Below, in pieces: positions 48,683 through 60,318 of a stretch of 64,000 bases of DNA. The stretch is from the NCBI GenBank assembly GCA_028554645.1, contig JAQOOI010000064.1, forward strand, positions 2,232,001 through 2,296,000, in the 5' to 3' direction. A program made the position numbers and the translations under genes. The stretch's first letter is position 1. The number at the start of each line of letters is the position of its first letter. The notes under the pieces were generated by a model. The model was not told the DNA's origin and made no database searches. It worked only from the letters and a program-made list of their open reading frames with translations. This DNA comes from Omphalotus guepiniiformis. Taxonomy: Eukaryota; Basidiomycota; Agaricomycetes; Agaricales; Omphalotaceae.

Positions 48683-51600
48683 ATGTCGGGCTTTCAACAC
48701 ACCCTTGCACCTATTGCCTCGCACGCGTTTCCTCAACCAATTTCTGCGTTAGCATTCGACCCAGTTTCTGATGTTCTTTGGGCTGGCGCTGGAAGTGGCT
48801 ACGTTTCTGCTCACTACGGTACACAAGGTGTGCGGGGCGTTTGCTTTAAAGTTGGAGAGAATCCGGTGCAGAAGGTAGTCCCCGATGAGAATTCCGTCAA
48901 AGCGGCTACCGGAGGACGCAACAGCGTAGGTTCTTGGGCCAAAGGTGGACATAACAAATGGTACTACAAGTGAGTACACGTATCTGACGGGAAATGAGAT
49001 TGACACTGAATTCCGTATTAGTTCTAATGACTCTATCACGACCTTCGCGAGCTCGTCTACTTCTCCGGTTGTCGCTGCCTCCACTGTTAGCACGGAGCTG
49101 TTACTACTCAATGCGATGACTGGAAGTGTTGTCAGGCAGGCTCAAACGTCATCCATGGTCACCCATCTCGAGTTTTCGCATTCTCTTCTGTTATCAGGAG
49201 CTGCTGATGGGTACCTACGTATGCATGATCCTCGAACGGGTCTCATCAGGAATGGTGGATCAGAAAGCCTTGTCAAGGCACACTACGGCGGCATCCAAGG
49301 GCTTCAAACCATAGGGAATTTCGTTTTTACAATAGGAATGAGCTTGAGGTGAGGACGTGTCTCTCTGCATGAGTACATTGAGCTGCATCGAGCTGATTGT
49401 GGTCAAGGCAATCGCGACCATTCCCTGACCCTCTAGTGAAAGTCTATGACCTTCGTAGTCTGCGCGCGCTCCCACCTATCCCCTTCTCTTCCAGTCCTGC
49501 ATTCATAAACGTCTTGCCGAAGCGATCTTCAAGTATAGTCATTACCTCCAATGAAGGGTTAATAAATATCGTTGATGCTACCGACCTTGGGTCTGCCAGT
49601 GAATTTTACCAGGTGAATAAAATTTTCGGTCTCGGAAGCTCCTACTAACGCGACTTAGCTTGAGAACGTCTCGTCGTATATCACCTCTGTCGCAGTATCA
49701 CCTACAGGCACCTATCTTGCTTGTGGAGACACCGAGGGCCTGATTCATATGAAGTCTCAGGTTGAGGGAGAAGAGTTGGTTCCTCTCAATGGGTTTGAGG
49801 GGCGGCCAGTGGAATGGGCTGACCCTCCACCTCCTTTGCCTGAGATCCAATGGACAGACTCGACGTGAGATAACTTCTTTCCTTACCAATGGTTCAATTC
49901 CGCTAATATTTTTTCAAAGGCCGTTGAACTCAATTGGCCTCCCTCACTACAAAACTCAATTACTTTCTGCATGGTCGCCTCAGTTCATGTCATCATCATC
50001 AGTGAATTATCCTCCACCACAGAAAATTCCGGCGCAGGTTTTAAGTACAATGAAGATGAACGATAATATCGCTTACGCTGCATTGCCAAAGGAGCTGAAA
50101 GGCAGACGTAATATGGTGGTCTTGGGGCCGAAGAAGGGCGGTGCCCGATTTCGCAGCGGGAAATCGCGTACCAGTGAGGTATGTTCCACTCCAGAATGAG
50201 TATTTGGCATCTATTCACGGAATATAGGCCGAACCGGAGACGCCTGTCGATCATTCTGGAGAGGAAGTACCGAAGCTATATCGTCATGTAGAAATTGAGT
50301 ACTCGAAATTTGGTGTGGAAGATTTCGATTTCGGGTAAGCCTGTCTTTTTCAGCTGGCATTACTTTTACATTCAGAATGTTTCTTTCCAAGGTTTTACAA
50401 TAAAACGGAATTTAGTGGTCTTGAAACACATATCCTTAACTCATACACCAACCCAATTCTCCAAGTCATGCATTACTGTCTTCCTATACGGCGACTAGCC
50501 AAATCACATATTACTACTGATTGCCCACGGGAGCATTGTCTTTTGTGCGAGCTTGGCTTCGTTGTCCGCATGTTGGAAGATGCCAAAGGCACGAACTGTC
50601 AGTCGAGCAATTTCTGCAAGACGGTAGGCGTACTCGCTCAAAGTAAGGATCTTTATTGGTTATTAGGAAAGCACAACTGAACAGAGTTTCGTAGCTTTCA
50701 ATGCCCTGGACCTTATCGATTATGGCCGTGGCGCTACAAAGATTGATTATGCGCACATGATCCAATCGTTCCACCGGTTCCTTATAGACCACCTTAGCTC
50801 AGAGGGAAATATTTTTCCTGATAATCCTGTCATAGTGAAGGACTCGTCCTTCAACTTTCACCCGCATAACCCCGCCCCTGCTCCAATAACGCAACTTATG
50901 GGCATAGATGCCAAAAACGTGATCACTTGCTTGAGTTGCAAAGCAGTGAGAGAGAAGGAGAACATGTCACATATAGTTGACATGGTTTATCCTCGCAAGG
51001 TATGTGAAAGCCATCGCTTCCTTATGGACCGATCGTTTACGTGCCTTCAATAGGTCCTCTCAAATGACATCGTTCCCTCCGACTTCTCAAATATACTCCG
51101 AAATTCGTTATTGCGCGTGATGACGCACAAAGCGACTTGTCAGTCTTGCGGCAGACATTTTAGCAACTTTTCGTCTCGGCGCTCGATAGCAACGAGAGAT
51201 CTCCCTCCGATACTTGCTGTGAACGCTTGCATCAACACCGAAGACAACTTGAAGCACTGGTCTGATGTCCGAAATCAGACGTTCTTGAAACCGCGAATCG
51301 AGCTCCATGGACAAGTAAATGAGATGGATGACCCAGAGGGTGCAATCTACGAACTCAGAGTGAGTAAAGAATTGGGATTGACACAATTGATAATGCTAAC
51401 CTCTTTCTAGGCTGTAATTGCGCAAATCAGGAATAGTGATGAGAATGCTCATTTGGTTGCTATCGTGAAAGGTACCGACGCTTATCGTCGATGAAGCTAC
51501 TGTTCTAAATTGACGGAAACACAGTGCCTGAGGCCGAAAGTGGTGAGGACGGCAAAAGAAGTCCTTGGTATATCTTCAACGACTTCGCGGTGCAGAACGT

Positions 51601-52978
51601 GCCGGAAATGGAGGCTCTCAGCTTCCCAGGAAAATGGAAGGTGCGAATCGATATCGTGGTCAACGAGATTTCATGCTTACACCCTCTAGATACCTGCGGT
51701 CTTACATTTTGAACGAATCGACAAGCTCGAATCTCTTGACTTCAGCGCATTACCCGATGAAATTGACTCGACGACTCTGAGTCGTGATACGTCCATTTCT
51801 GTGTGAGTTATTTACCTTGGCCTGATGCTTCTTTTTCCAACACATATCGCCTACTAGAAATCGGGATCCGGCTCTAATCAAGCACGAATGTCTCTCACAT
51901 GATGAACTACCCAAGCCTGGCACTCTGGTCGCCATCGACGCGGAATTTGTTTCGATGCAGCAGGAGGCCTGCAATGTTGCTCTCTTGTAAAGGTATTCAT
52001 CTGTCAAAAGGAGGAGACCGAGTTTCGATCGGATGGTACGAAGAAAGTTATACGGCCCGCAAGATTGAGCCTCGCCCGCGTGTCTTGTTTGCGCGGTAAT
52101 GGCCCCAAGGAAGGACTCCCTTTCATCGACGACCACATACACACCAGCGAGGTGATTGTAGACTATGTCACCGAATTCTCTGGAATCAAGTGTGAGTGGG
52201 TACCCTCGGAAATCTACAAGATGATCTGATGATCTGAAGCACAGTCGGAGACTTGGATCCTATGCGTTCTCCGTATACTCTGACGCCACTGAAATTAGTA
52301 TACAAGAAACTGAGGCTACTTGTGGACCGAGGATGTATTTTCATTGGACATGGGCTTTCAAAAGATTTCAGGATAATCAGTCAGTCTTTTTGCTCACTAC
52401 TTTGAACATGGTGCTTATGCAACGTTAGATATTTTCGTCCCACCTGAGCAGGTTATAGATACAGTGGATCTGTACTATATCAATGCTCGCCAGCGTCGTC
52501 TCTCTTTACGCTTTTTGTCCTGGTTCGTGCTGCACGAGCAGATCCAGACCGACATGCATGATTCCATAGAGGATGCGCGCTGCGCGCTGAATCTGTACAA
52601 AGCCTATCACGAGTTCGAGGAACAAGGGATTTTCGACCAGAAACTTGAGGAGTTATACAAGGAAGGCCGCCAATATGTGAGCTTCCCTAGCAGTCTTTTT
52701 CTCGTGTGACTCATCTTGGCCTGGGCTTCAGAATTACAAACCTCCGCCACCTCCAGACTCCACGCCACGGATCGCACAAGAGCGTCAAGATACACCACCC
52801 GTACCTTTCAATTTAGACCGGACCAATGTAATCATAAATCCGTACGTTCGTTCATATCCAAGCAGTCAATCAAGTACGCCAGCACCTATACCATTCCGTC
52901 CGGTAAGGGTTGAACGATTTGCCTTTAAATATTTGCTGACCTCTGTAGCAGTTCACTCCTCGTGGAACACAACAATAA
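48683..52978 (+). CDS. PAN2: PAN2, catalytic subunit of the PAN2-PAN3 poly(A) nuclease
   Basis: Pan2 shortens poly(A) tails in the first phase of mRNA deadenylation. The N-terminal WD40 region begins [20 protein letters not shown] and includes [16 protein letters not shown] blades ([20 protein letters not shown]), [18 protein letters not shown] and [20 protein letters not shown]. The middle is the inactive ubiquitin-hydrolase-like domain with CxxC motifs ([11 protein letters not shown]). The C-terminal DEDDh exonuclease has its acidic pair in [10 protein letters not shown], the third acid in GHGLSKDFR and the His/Asp pair in [15 protein letters not shown]. The protein ends [17 protein letters not shown]. 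Directly after [11 protein letters not shown] the joining intron is unusual: the reading that restores the family sequence ([12 protein letters not shown]) needs a GC-AG intron at 51967-52013, or else a 35-base GT-AG intron that adds residues. Confidence 0.97.
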
Positions 52979-53154
52979 CGAAAGAATCGATCTGTGCAAA
53001 ACACTGCAATATGCATACAGAATTCTGTATTAAGAAAGATCACTGAATGTTGTATGTTACTGGAAACGGAATATTCTTGGTATATGTATCCAGTTGCTTG
53101 GACAAACCAATAGTAGGGCATGTAGAAAATACAATTGACTAGATACAGCAGGTA

Positions 53155-53702
53155 TTAGATATCGAAATCGTCATCGAAGTCTCGTCTTCGTTGATACTGA
53201 GGCAAAATTGGTCAGCATCAAAGGGGAGCTCAAGAGTTGGTAAACCAATAACAAGACATACCACAATGGTCGACTTTTTGGTTGTCTTTTGGCCCTGGGA
53301 TTCCTCCATCTACGGTGGCATTGTGTCAAGGAGTGTCGTGAGGCAGAGATGTGACGCAAATACCTGCTCCAATAACTCAATCAATTGATTCTCTGACACC
53401 CGCCCTCGCAGCTGGCCAGTCTGCGCCATCCTCAACAAAATCCCTTCGATTTGTTTCGATCGTTCGGGACTAACAAGAGCTATTCGTGATACTTGGAGAA
53501 CCAAGACGTAGATCAAGTGAGCGTGCTGGAGCTAAAAACGCATAGGCGACTTCAAAGACATACGTCGCTCACGGGCAGCTGTGTCGAGAACAGTAGCCAT
53601 CAAGTCGCGCCGCATTTGTTCCTCTTGAGCGCGTTTGGCGGCTTCATCTTCTTGGTTCTGTCCTGCCTGGGGGGTATTAGGTATCTGGCTGAGGCTTTCC
53701 AT
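53155..53702 (-). CDS. PDCD5: PDCD5-family protein (DNA-binding TFAR19-related)
   Basis: PDCD5 proteins are small helical proteins that bind chaperonin and chromatin factors; in animals they promote apoptosis. The start exon reads MESLSQIPNTPQAGQNQEDE, then AAKRAQEEQMRRDLMATVLD. The core three-helix block is ARERLSRIALVSPERSKQIE followed by GILLRMAQTGQLRGRVSENQ. The C-terminal tail reads MEESQGQKTTKKSTIV and, after a last intron, YQRRRDFDDDFDI-stop; this basic then acidic end is typical of the family. The protein is about 130 aa in four exons, all GT-AG. The 5' neighbour upstream on the same strand is the cupredoxin gene, whose stop lies 360 bases away. Confidence 0.92.
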
Positions 53703-54062
53703 TACAATCGCAGTTCTTGCTTATGGTAGAATCGATCCAGCGGCAATCGAAACTGCGGGTCTCGAGCAAATAAAGATAAATACTGTAAGCTCACCACAAC
53801 TTGAAGTGAAGGACCAGATATTATTCATTATAACTACAGTCACATCGAGGCTATAGGTAGAATTACTGCTAGAATATATTCTAGACACAGAGTCCGAAAA
53901 GTCCGAATGAATGTGACAATCGATACAACAGAAGGCAACGCTAATGCTACAGGAGGAAGAATTAGAGGTGGGTGACCCTGACCCGCCACAAGTAAGTACT
54001 CAAGGAATCATCATAAAGCCCAAATGAGAGAAAACGTTATCATCATGAGAAGCTCTATCCCT
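53703..54062. other. Intergenic region
   Basis: These 360 bases hold the PDCD5 promoter and the 3' UTR of the cupredoxin gene (both minus strand). Nothing else was recognised. Confidence 0.5.
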
Positions 54063-55290
54063 CTATAGCAATGCACCGACAACAGCGCCGAGGAGAGCAA
54101 TCATGGTGCCTGCACCACGAATGTTACGACCAGACGCGCTATTAGATGAGCTAGTAGCTGAGGGGGACGAGGAGGTGGCTGATCCAGAAGCGCTCGTTCC
54201 ATTGAGCTGGATGGCCTTGGCTTTGAAGGCGTCGAAGTTATTAGCGCCGGATTCAATAGCGTTGACACTGAAGACCATGCCCATTCCACAGTGACCAGTC
54301 TGGCGACAGTAAACCCAGACGGGTTGTGTGTCGTTGATTTGGACAGTGTAAGTGGGGAATGTAGTTGCATTTGCGGCAACAGGCATGAATCCAGAGTCGA
54401 AGCCAGTCTGTCCAGTGGTGCTGGTCAACGCAAGGGCGCGGCAAGGATCAGCGAAGGAGCTTTGGGTGACTGTGTGGTTCTTCTGGTGGAACTCGAAGGT
54501 GACAGTGTCACCGACCTGGGCGGTGATGTTGGCGGGACTGTAGACAAGTTGTCCATCTGCACCAACGGTGACCTTGTGATCGGTCGTGCTGGCAGATGTA
54601 GGGGCTGCAGAACCGGGGTATGAGCCGTATGTGGTTGTGAGGGCCTCACCACCAGAAACAGTGACGGTAGCAGTGACGGTGACTACAGAGGCAGCAGAGG
54701 CGGTAGAAGTTACAGAAGTCGAAGTAGCGGTAGAGTTTGCACCGGTGGCGGCAGCCTGAAAGGCAGAGAACTTGTCGCCAGGATTAACGGCGAAGACCAT
54801 GCCTTGCTGGCAGTGGTTAGCCTGACGGCAATACACCCAGACGGGATCAGTGTTCTCAATGGTGAGCTGGGCAATAGGGAAACCGCTGGTGACATTGTCC
54901 GCGACAGGAACGCTGTAAGAATCGGCGTAAATATCAGTAGATGATCACATCAAGACCCATCCATCACTTACAATCCAGAGTCGAAACCGTTAGTTGCTGG
55001 AGAACATGGAGAGGAAAATGTAGACTGAGTGGCGGTGTGATTTTTCTGCTGGAAGGTGAACTGTACAATGTCACCAATACTAGCGTTCTGCAAACAGTCG
55101 GACACGAATGTGAACACCACGGGATGAAAGAAAGTCAGAAATGACTTACGACAAACTCCGGATTATATTTCAGGATACCGCCAGCACCTCCAACAGTGAC
55201 ATCGATGATAGCAGAACGCACAACTGGTGCAGAAGTGAAGCAAACGCCAGCTAGGGCGGCCAGAACAGCGAATTTGTGGGAAGAGATCAT
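54063..55290 (-). CDS. Secreted two-cupredoxin serine-rich protein, probably GPI-anchored
   Basis: The protein has a signal peptide (MISSHKFAVLAALAGVCFTS) and two plastocyanin-like cupredoxin domains. Domain 1 starts DVTVGGAGGILKYNPEFV and ends with the ligand loop VWVYCRQANHCQQGMVFAVN. Domain 2 starts KVTVGADGQLVYSPANITAQ and ends with VWVYCRQTGHCGMGMVFSVN. In each loop Cys, His and Met could act as type-1 copper ligands; the first His is in QKNHTATQ and QKNHTVTQ. A Ser/Thr linker separates the domains. The C-terminus is serine-rich with a hydrophobic end (IRGAGTMIALLGAVVGALL), typical of a GPI signal. Two introns interrupt domain 1. Copper binding is inferred. Such proteins are common in basidiomycete fruiting-body and wall proteomes. 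Confidence 0.88.
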
Positions 55291-57572
55291 GTCAGAAAAA
55301 CTCTTAAGGTCGTTAATGAGAGAGTAGAAGCGTTAAAAAGCGAGTGGAAGTGATAACAGGTGGAGAATCCATCTTTTGAAGCACCCTCTTATACAACTTC
55401 CAAGTTCCTGAAGAACAATGTGCGCTGCTGAATTCAACAATAAAGACAATAACATATCCCAAAAAGGAAAGCTCAACAATGCGAAAATTTCCCACCATAT
55501 TCTTCCTTGCATTTATGGAAATGGGCTTTTGTTCTTGATTGGCATTGGACTGCCCCGAATCGACAGCTTGTTTGTTCTTTGACTCTTGAGAGTCAGAATT
55601 CGCAATTTTCATTGAAGGCTTGCAGTTCCCGAATCCCGAGTTGACCGACGCAACATAGCCCTCTACCAACTTATGTAGTACCCAAGGCCTGCTTGTACAC
55701 TGCCTGTAAGTACACTGCCCCCCAAATGCCTCTTCGAATTCCTGTTCGAGAGGTCACTGCATACCTTGACTAGCAAACAAGTACTTCAAATTGAAGCTTA
55801 GAACTTGCATACTCGTTAAAATGCAAACTGGTAAGACCTTGGCTGTCTTATGCTGCACACCTAAGCTTCTCTAGAATAACATTGCCTGAGATCTTAAAGG
55901 TTGAAAGACCAGAGGATTGCTGCCTACTGACGTTCAACAGCGTTCAACAGCTACGCCTCCAGTGGCTCTCCAGTTGTCAATGTTTGTGGCGAGTGCCACG
56001 CGATCACGTGTAAGGAGAAGTACATAAACACACCCAAATAAGCCGTCCGTTAAGTGGCAGGTCGAGTGTCTCTTTCACGTTCTGCACCTCCTCAGCTTAT
56101 CTCCCGCTCTTCTCTTTACCTCCATTTCTTTTGCTCTCAAGTCTCACTCTCTCTTGTTCTTCTGCTTCTGCTTCTGCTTCTCCTCACGCAGTCGACGCCA
56201 CACTGCAATTACTCTTTGATCGACATTTCTTTCTTCCCTTTACACCCTTCCCTTTACACCGGTGGTATTTCAAGACTACACTCCGTTCTGATAGCTCCGT
56301 CGAACCGCAAGACACAAAGTGACAACCTTTGGACTCTTTGCGACAAGGAGTGCTCAAATGGATGTCTTCGCTTTGCGCCACATTAATGCAACGCCCCTTT
56401 ATGCTATCGTCATCTCACATCTCTTCTGGCTGGTATTTGCGCAAGTCTTCAAAGCGATCTGGGATCTTGGAAGGACCGTCAAGGACAATTGTGCGGCCTC
56501 TCAACTCAAGTCCTAAATTACGCCACAATGGAATGTTGGAGCAATTCCTCCGGACTTTGGTTGTTCTCTTACCTCCTCCGGTCGTACATCTCTACGCAAG
56601 ACTCGAAGTGCTCTGGAATCTTGGTGCTCGCTCTCTTCTGGACTGGTTCTGGCTGCAGTCATCTTGCCCCAATGTGGCGTGCTAGCTTAAACTCTTGCCG
56701 GCCTGGATGATCGTGATCTACGCGCTGGCATTCGCTGATGCTTGGGTATAGTCTCTGAGTGATTTACATCTGAGTCGCCAGGACTGAAGTAGTCACCCAT
56801 CAGGCGTCTCGGCGAACGTATGCGTGGCATTTTGACAACGCGTGGATCTTGTGTCATGTCATACTCCAGTCTAAGGCCAACTCATCAGACACCTGAAGTG
56901 CGAGGTTGAGCGTTTGAGCACTAGGTCTCTTGAGTGGCGAGATCGAAGCAAGTGGATTCGATTGTTCAAAATTACGCAAGTGAAGGCGAACATGGTACTT
57001 GATCTTGAAGATAGTCAAAGGAGCTGCAATGTAGGGATATCGAAGCTGCCCAGAATCACTGTACATATACTCAAGCTGACCCGCTGGAGCCTCCAGGAAA
57101 GAAATAACGACTGCAACCGGCATCAACATACCAAGATCATCTGAGTTAATTGAGGCGTCCCGAACTCTTCCTTGGCTCAATCTCCGCGCGGAGAATTTTA
57201 TCATTTCTCTTTCAATGTCTTTAGTCGGTAGCCTACGTAGATAGCAGTAGTGTACTTCCTGAGGGAGGGTAGATTGCTCTATCCTGGTGCACCCTTGCCG
57301 TGGGCCCTTAGGCTGAGGTTCGTCCTAGCAGACGGACTGACTAATAGCACCAAAATGATCGAACTTCGTAGTAAGTAATTGTTACAGTGAAGGAATTTTA
57401 ATCAAATGGATACATTCTTAGCGCTTAGCCTTGGATCAGCCGGAAATTGCGGAAATTCGGATAATCAGGTATATTGAATGACTCATCCATGTATTCCACA
57501 TCTTCGCACCTTATCAACTCCCATCGTACCCAAAGAACTTTGGAATCCCGTTTTGCTAAGACGATAGGATAG
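55291..57572. other. Gene-poor region, 2.3 kb, with a pyrimidine-rich segment
   Basis: The stretch separates the divergent starts of the cupredoxin gene and the Nudix gene. I find no conserved protein. At about 56030 is an A/T-rich TATA-like stretch, followed at 56090-56250 by a strongly C/T-rich run, the usual look of a basidiomycete promoter and leader. Short frames downstream (for example a 52-codon frame from 56358 with MDVFALRHINATPLYAIVI) show hydrophobic content but no family. A long minus-strand frame at 56854-57204 also has no recognisable motif. It may be an unrecognised small gene or non-coding transcript. Confidence 0.4.
56158..56183. repeat. Hexamer tandem repeat (ttctgc-type), about four copies
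   Basis: The unit ttctgc is repeated inside a C/T-rich stretch in the gene-poor region. It looks like a simple microsatellite in a pyrimidine tract. Confidence 0.7.
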
Positions 57573-58223
57573 ATGCTGTCAGAGGATGGTCATTTTGAAA
57601 TCATTGGACCAAAAGTAGGCGTCGGCGTGTTCGTGGTGAATAAGGAAGGGAGATTCATCTTTGGCAAGAGGATAGGAAAGCTCGGGCAAAGTGAGTGTCC
57701 TCCAGCAAAGACACCATCTTTTAATTATCGACCGCTGTCTGTACAGACACATGGGCACTCCCAGGCGGACACCTCGAGCCAGGCGAATCTTTCGAGTCCT
57801 GTGCAGCACGCGAAGTACACGAAGAAACCAACCTCCATATTTCCCCGGAGAATATTCATTACCTCACTGCGACGAACAGTGTGATGGGCCCGCCGGTGAA
57901 CAGACACTATGTCACGGTCTTTGTTAAGTGTGAGGTTGGGCCGGAGAGTGGGGAACCTGAGGTTTGCTTTCCTGTTCCTTTTTTGGCACTTTGGGTGTAC
58001 GAGCTCAAGCGCTCACTGTTCATCTACTTACCCCACGTCCGCGCTGTAGATCACCGAGCCAGATAAATGTGCTGAATGGGTGTGGGTGACTTGGGATGAG
58101 CTCGTAGAGATGGCGCGTGAGCAGCGTAACAGAAAGGAACAGGGCGCCGAGTCGGAAGTACGGAAGCTGTTCGTTCCGATGTTGGATTTAATTGAGCAGA
58201 GACCGGAGTTTCGTGGGCCTTAG
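57573..58223 (+). CDS. Nudix hydrolase
   Basis: Nudix enzymes cleave nucleoside diphosphates linked to other groups; many clean damaged or signalling nucleotides. The N-terminal strand is EIIGPKVGVGVFVVNKEGRF. The Nudix box is complete across residues about 50-72: GGHLEPGESFESCAAREVHE followed by ETNL, matching G-x5-E-x7-R-E-x2-E-E-x-G with an N in place of the final Gly. Downstream strands are MGPPVNRHYVTVFVKCEVGP and CAEWVWVTWDELVEM. Two introns: the first after GKLGQ (GTGAGT to ACAG at about 57746) and the second after GEPE (GTTTGC to GTAG). The protein is about 170 aa and ends IEQRPEFRGP-stop. It resembles MutT/NUDT15-like fungal members, but the substrate cannot be set. Confidence 0.94.
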
Positions 58224-58507
58224 AGTAAAGTGTAACGGGTTGCAACGGAGAATCGGAGGAACGAGGATGGCTTTGTGGGGTATGCGTTGCAAGAAACGAC
58301 ATTCTGATAGGATGAAGGCACTAATGGCCATATTAGAGATACAAGATTACATTCAACATTCACGAGAGCCAAAATCAAAGCTAAATCTGAGTCCGATACA
58401 GAGATTTCGAAAGCAATCAAATGAAAAGAGATGTGGTCCTTTCACCCTCTCCACCCTACACGCACGTATTCAACATTACCTTCTACACTCAACCTGACAC
58501 TTACGAA

Positions 58508-60318
58508 TCACAAAAAGTCCCTCACAAAACACCCCCACTCCTCCACGACCTTATTCACGACCGCCTCCCATTCGAGACCTTTATATGGGCCCTTGGTTAC
58601 GCGACGGAACTCAAAAATCTCTTTGTGTATTTGACCACCTGAGTGGGAAGATCAGTCAAATGAGAGTGGGCGGTGGATGGAAAAAGGACGTACAATCTTC
58701 ACAAGGCCCACCCCCACCCCCGTTACCCAATCCATTGGCTAAAAACGAGTCTTTCTTGCTTCTGTCCCCCGCCGCGCCTGCGCTGACGCTCGACGAACTC
58801 GAGTTCGCGTGCGATATAGTCGAAGGACCGGTTCCAGTACTGGGATAATTCACCAACTGATCACGCCCCTTGCCCTGTCCTTTCGTAAATGGCCGCCATC
58901 CAGGCTCAAGGTACGCGCCGTTCACAGCTAAATCGGCAAGTTCGAGGTGTATAAGGCGTTCTGAGATATTTACATCAACAGAATTCAGAGATGCTTCGAA
59001 AAACATTGGAAACCACCGTACCTAATCGATGACACCAAACACCCTTCCCACCGGCCCTTACCCTTCCTCTCATTAAACTCTGTCCAATTGCATCCTCCTC
59101 ATCCTCCTCAGTATCAATAACGCCTGGGAACCATCCCCTAAGCACCTGCTCCTTGCTCCCACACTGCTTGGACCACTGGTGAATCCGCTTCACGACGTTG
59201 GTCGTGCGACCTACTTTGAAGGAGATCGTCTTCTGTGTTCGCTGGGCGCGCGAGCGAGATCCAGGCGGAGGTGATGGGTGATCAGGAGTGGAATCACGTA
59301 TTTCGAAGGTGTAGATGTAACCTTCAACGTCGGACAGAGAGCGAGCTTTTTCCATCTCTACTCGTAACGCGACTTGGGTTGAAGGGTGGAGGTAAGGAGG
59401 GATATAGTCTAAATGATCGATTAGAAGGAGAATGGAGTTGTTAGATATTCATCGATGACTTACCGACAAATTCGATCCACTCTGGGGCGCCTGCGCCCTG
59501 TTGAGCTTTCCGGGCGTAGAATCCAGAGGGACCGAGGAGCTCTTTGACGTGTTGGAAGCAGAATCGCTCGATGGGGTTGGCTGCACCTGCTTTCAAATCA
59601 ATACATTGAATAATACACAGGGATAGAACATACCAAACATTTGAGATAGAGGTGGACCAGTCTTGACCAACCTCGTACAGCGTTTTCCTGCTTTAGTAAC
59701 GCCGCTACATTGTATCTGACCATTCACGCTTGTAGTAGAGCTGGATGCGGTATCAGTAGGCGTAGGTGGAGTAGAAGACGCGCGTGGACGACGAGGTGGC
59801 TTGAGGGAGGGTACTGCAGGAGGCTGGGGACGAGGACCTGTGGGTGAGGGAGATACATCAGACACTGGGGTGCCTGGGTGAGTGTGTGGAACGGGAAAGC
59901 TAGGCGCAGAGTACGGTCGAGAAGGCGGTACACCGGGTGAAAGGCTGTCAGACAACGCGTACTGCATCGTCAACGACGGTTGAGGCATCGGCATCGGCAT
60001 CAGCGTTGATTTCTGCTCACTCGTCCCAGCGCCAAATCCGCCAATGAACCCAGCTCCCGGTCTTGGCCTAGAGTTCGAAACCGTTAGTCCATCGAACGAC
60101 TGCTCAAGTAAATGGGTCTGGGAATGAGGTTGAGATTGTCTCCGCGGGCCTTTGGGTGGCACTGCCGGGGGCCTGCTCGAAGCATATGTAGTAGTTGTTG
60201 TCGTCGTCGATGATGGGCTTGAGCTTGACGAAGAAGGTGCATTCGATGACTGGTCGATGTCGAGCCATTTAGCGAGCAAGTTCTTTGCTTTTCCTTTGAG
60301 GACGTATCCAGTACCCAT
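58508..60318 (-). CDS. T5orf172/DUF1766 GIY-YIG domain protein
   Basis: This is the fungal DUF1766 family, which carries a T5orf172-type GIY-YIG nuclease-like domain (as in fission yeast Mug113). The start MGTGYVLKGKAKNLLAKWLD is followed by a long proline/serine-rich region. A short cysteine motif, QCSGVTKAGKRCTRLVK, comes next. The GIY-YIG-like part has GYIYTFEIRDSTPDHP, then SFKVGRTTNVVKRIHQWSKQ with the conserved arginine and CGSKEQVLRGWFPG. The first part of the tail reads GPCEDC. An unspliced reading stops at 58656, but a GT-AG intron at 58639-58693 leads to GQIHKEIFEFRRVTKGPYK and ends GCFVRDFL-stop at 58510-58508. I prefer the spliced ending because the C..C, then HKEIF, is characteristic. 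Nuclease activity is not established. Confidence 0.88.

Noticed and set aside
56854..57204. 116-codon open frame on the minus strand
   Set aside because: It has no known motif, no supporting exon structure and no bias that separates it from chance frames in the same gap.
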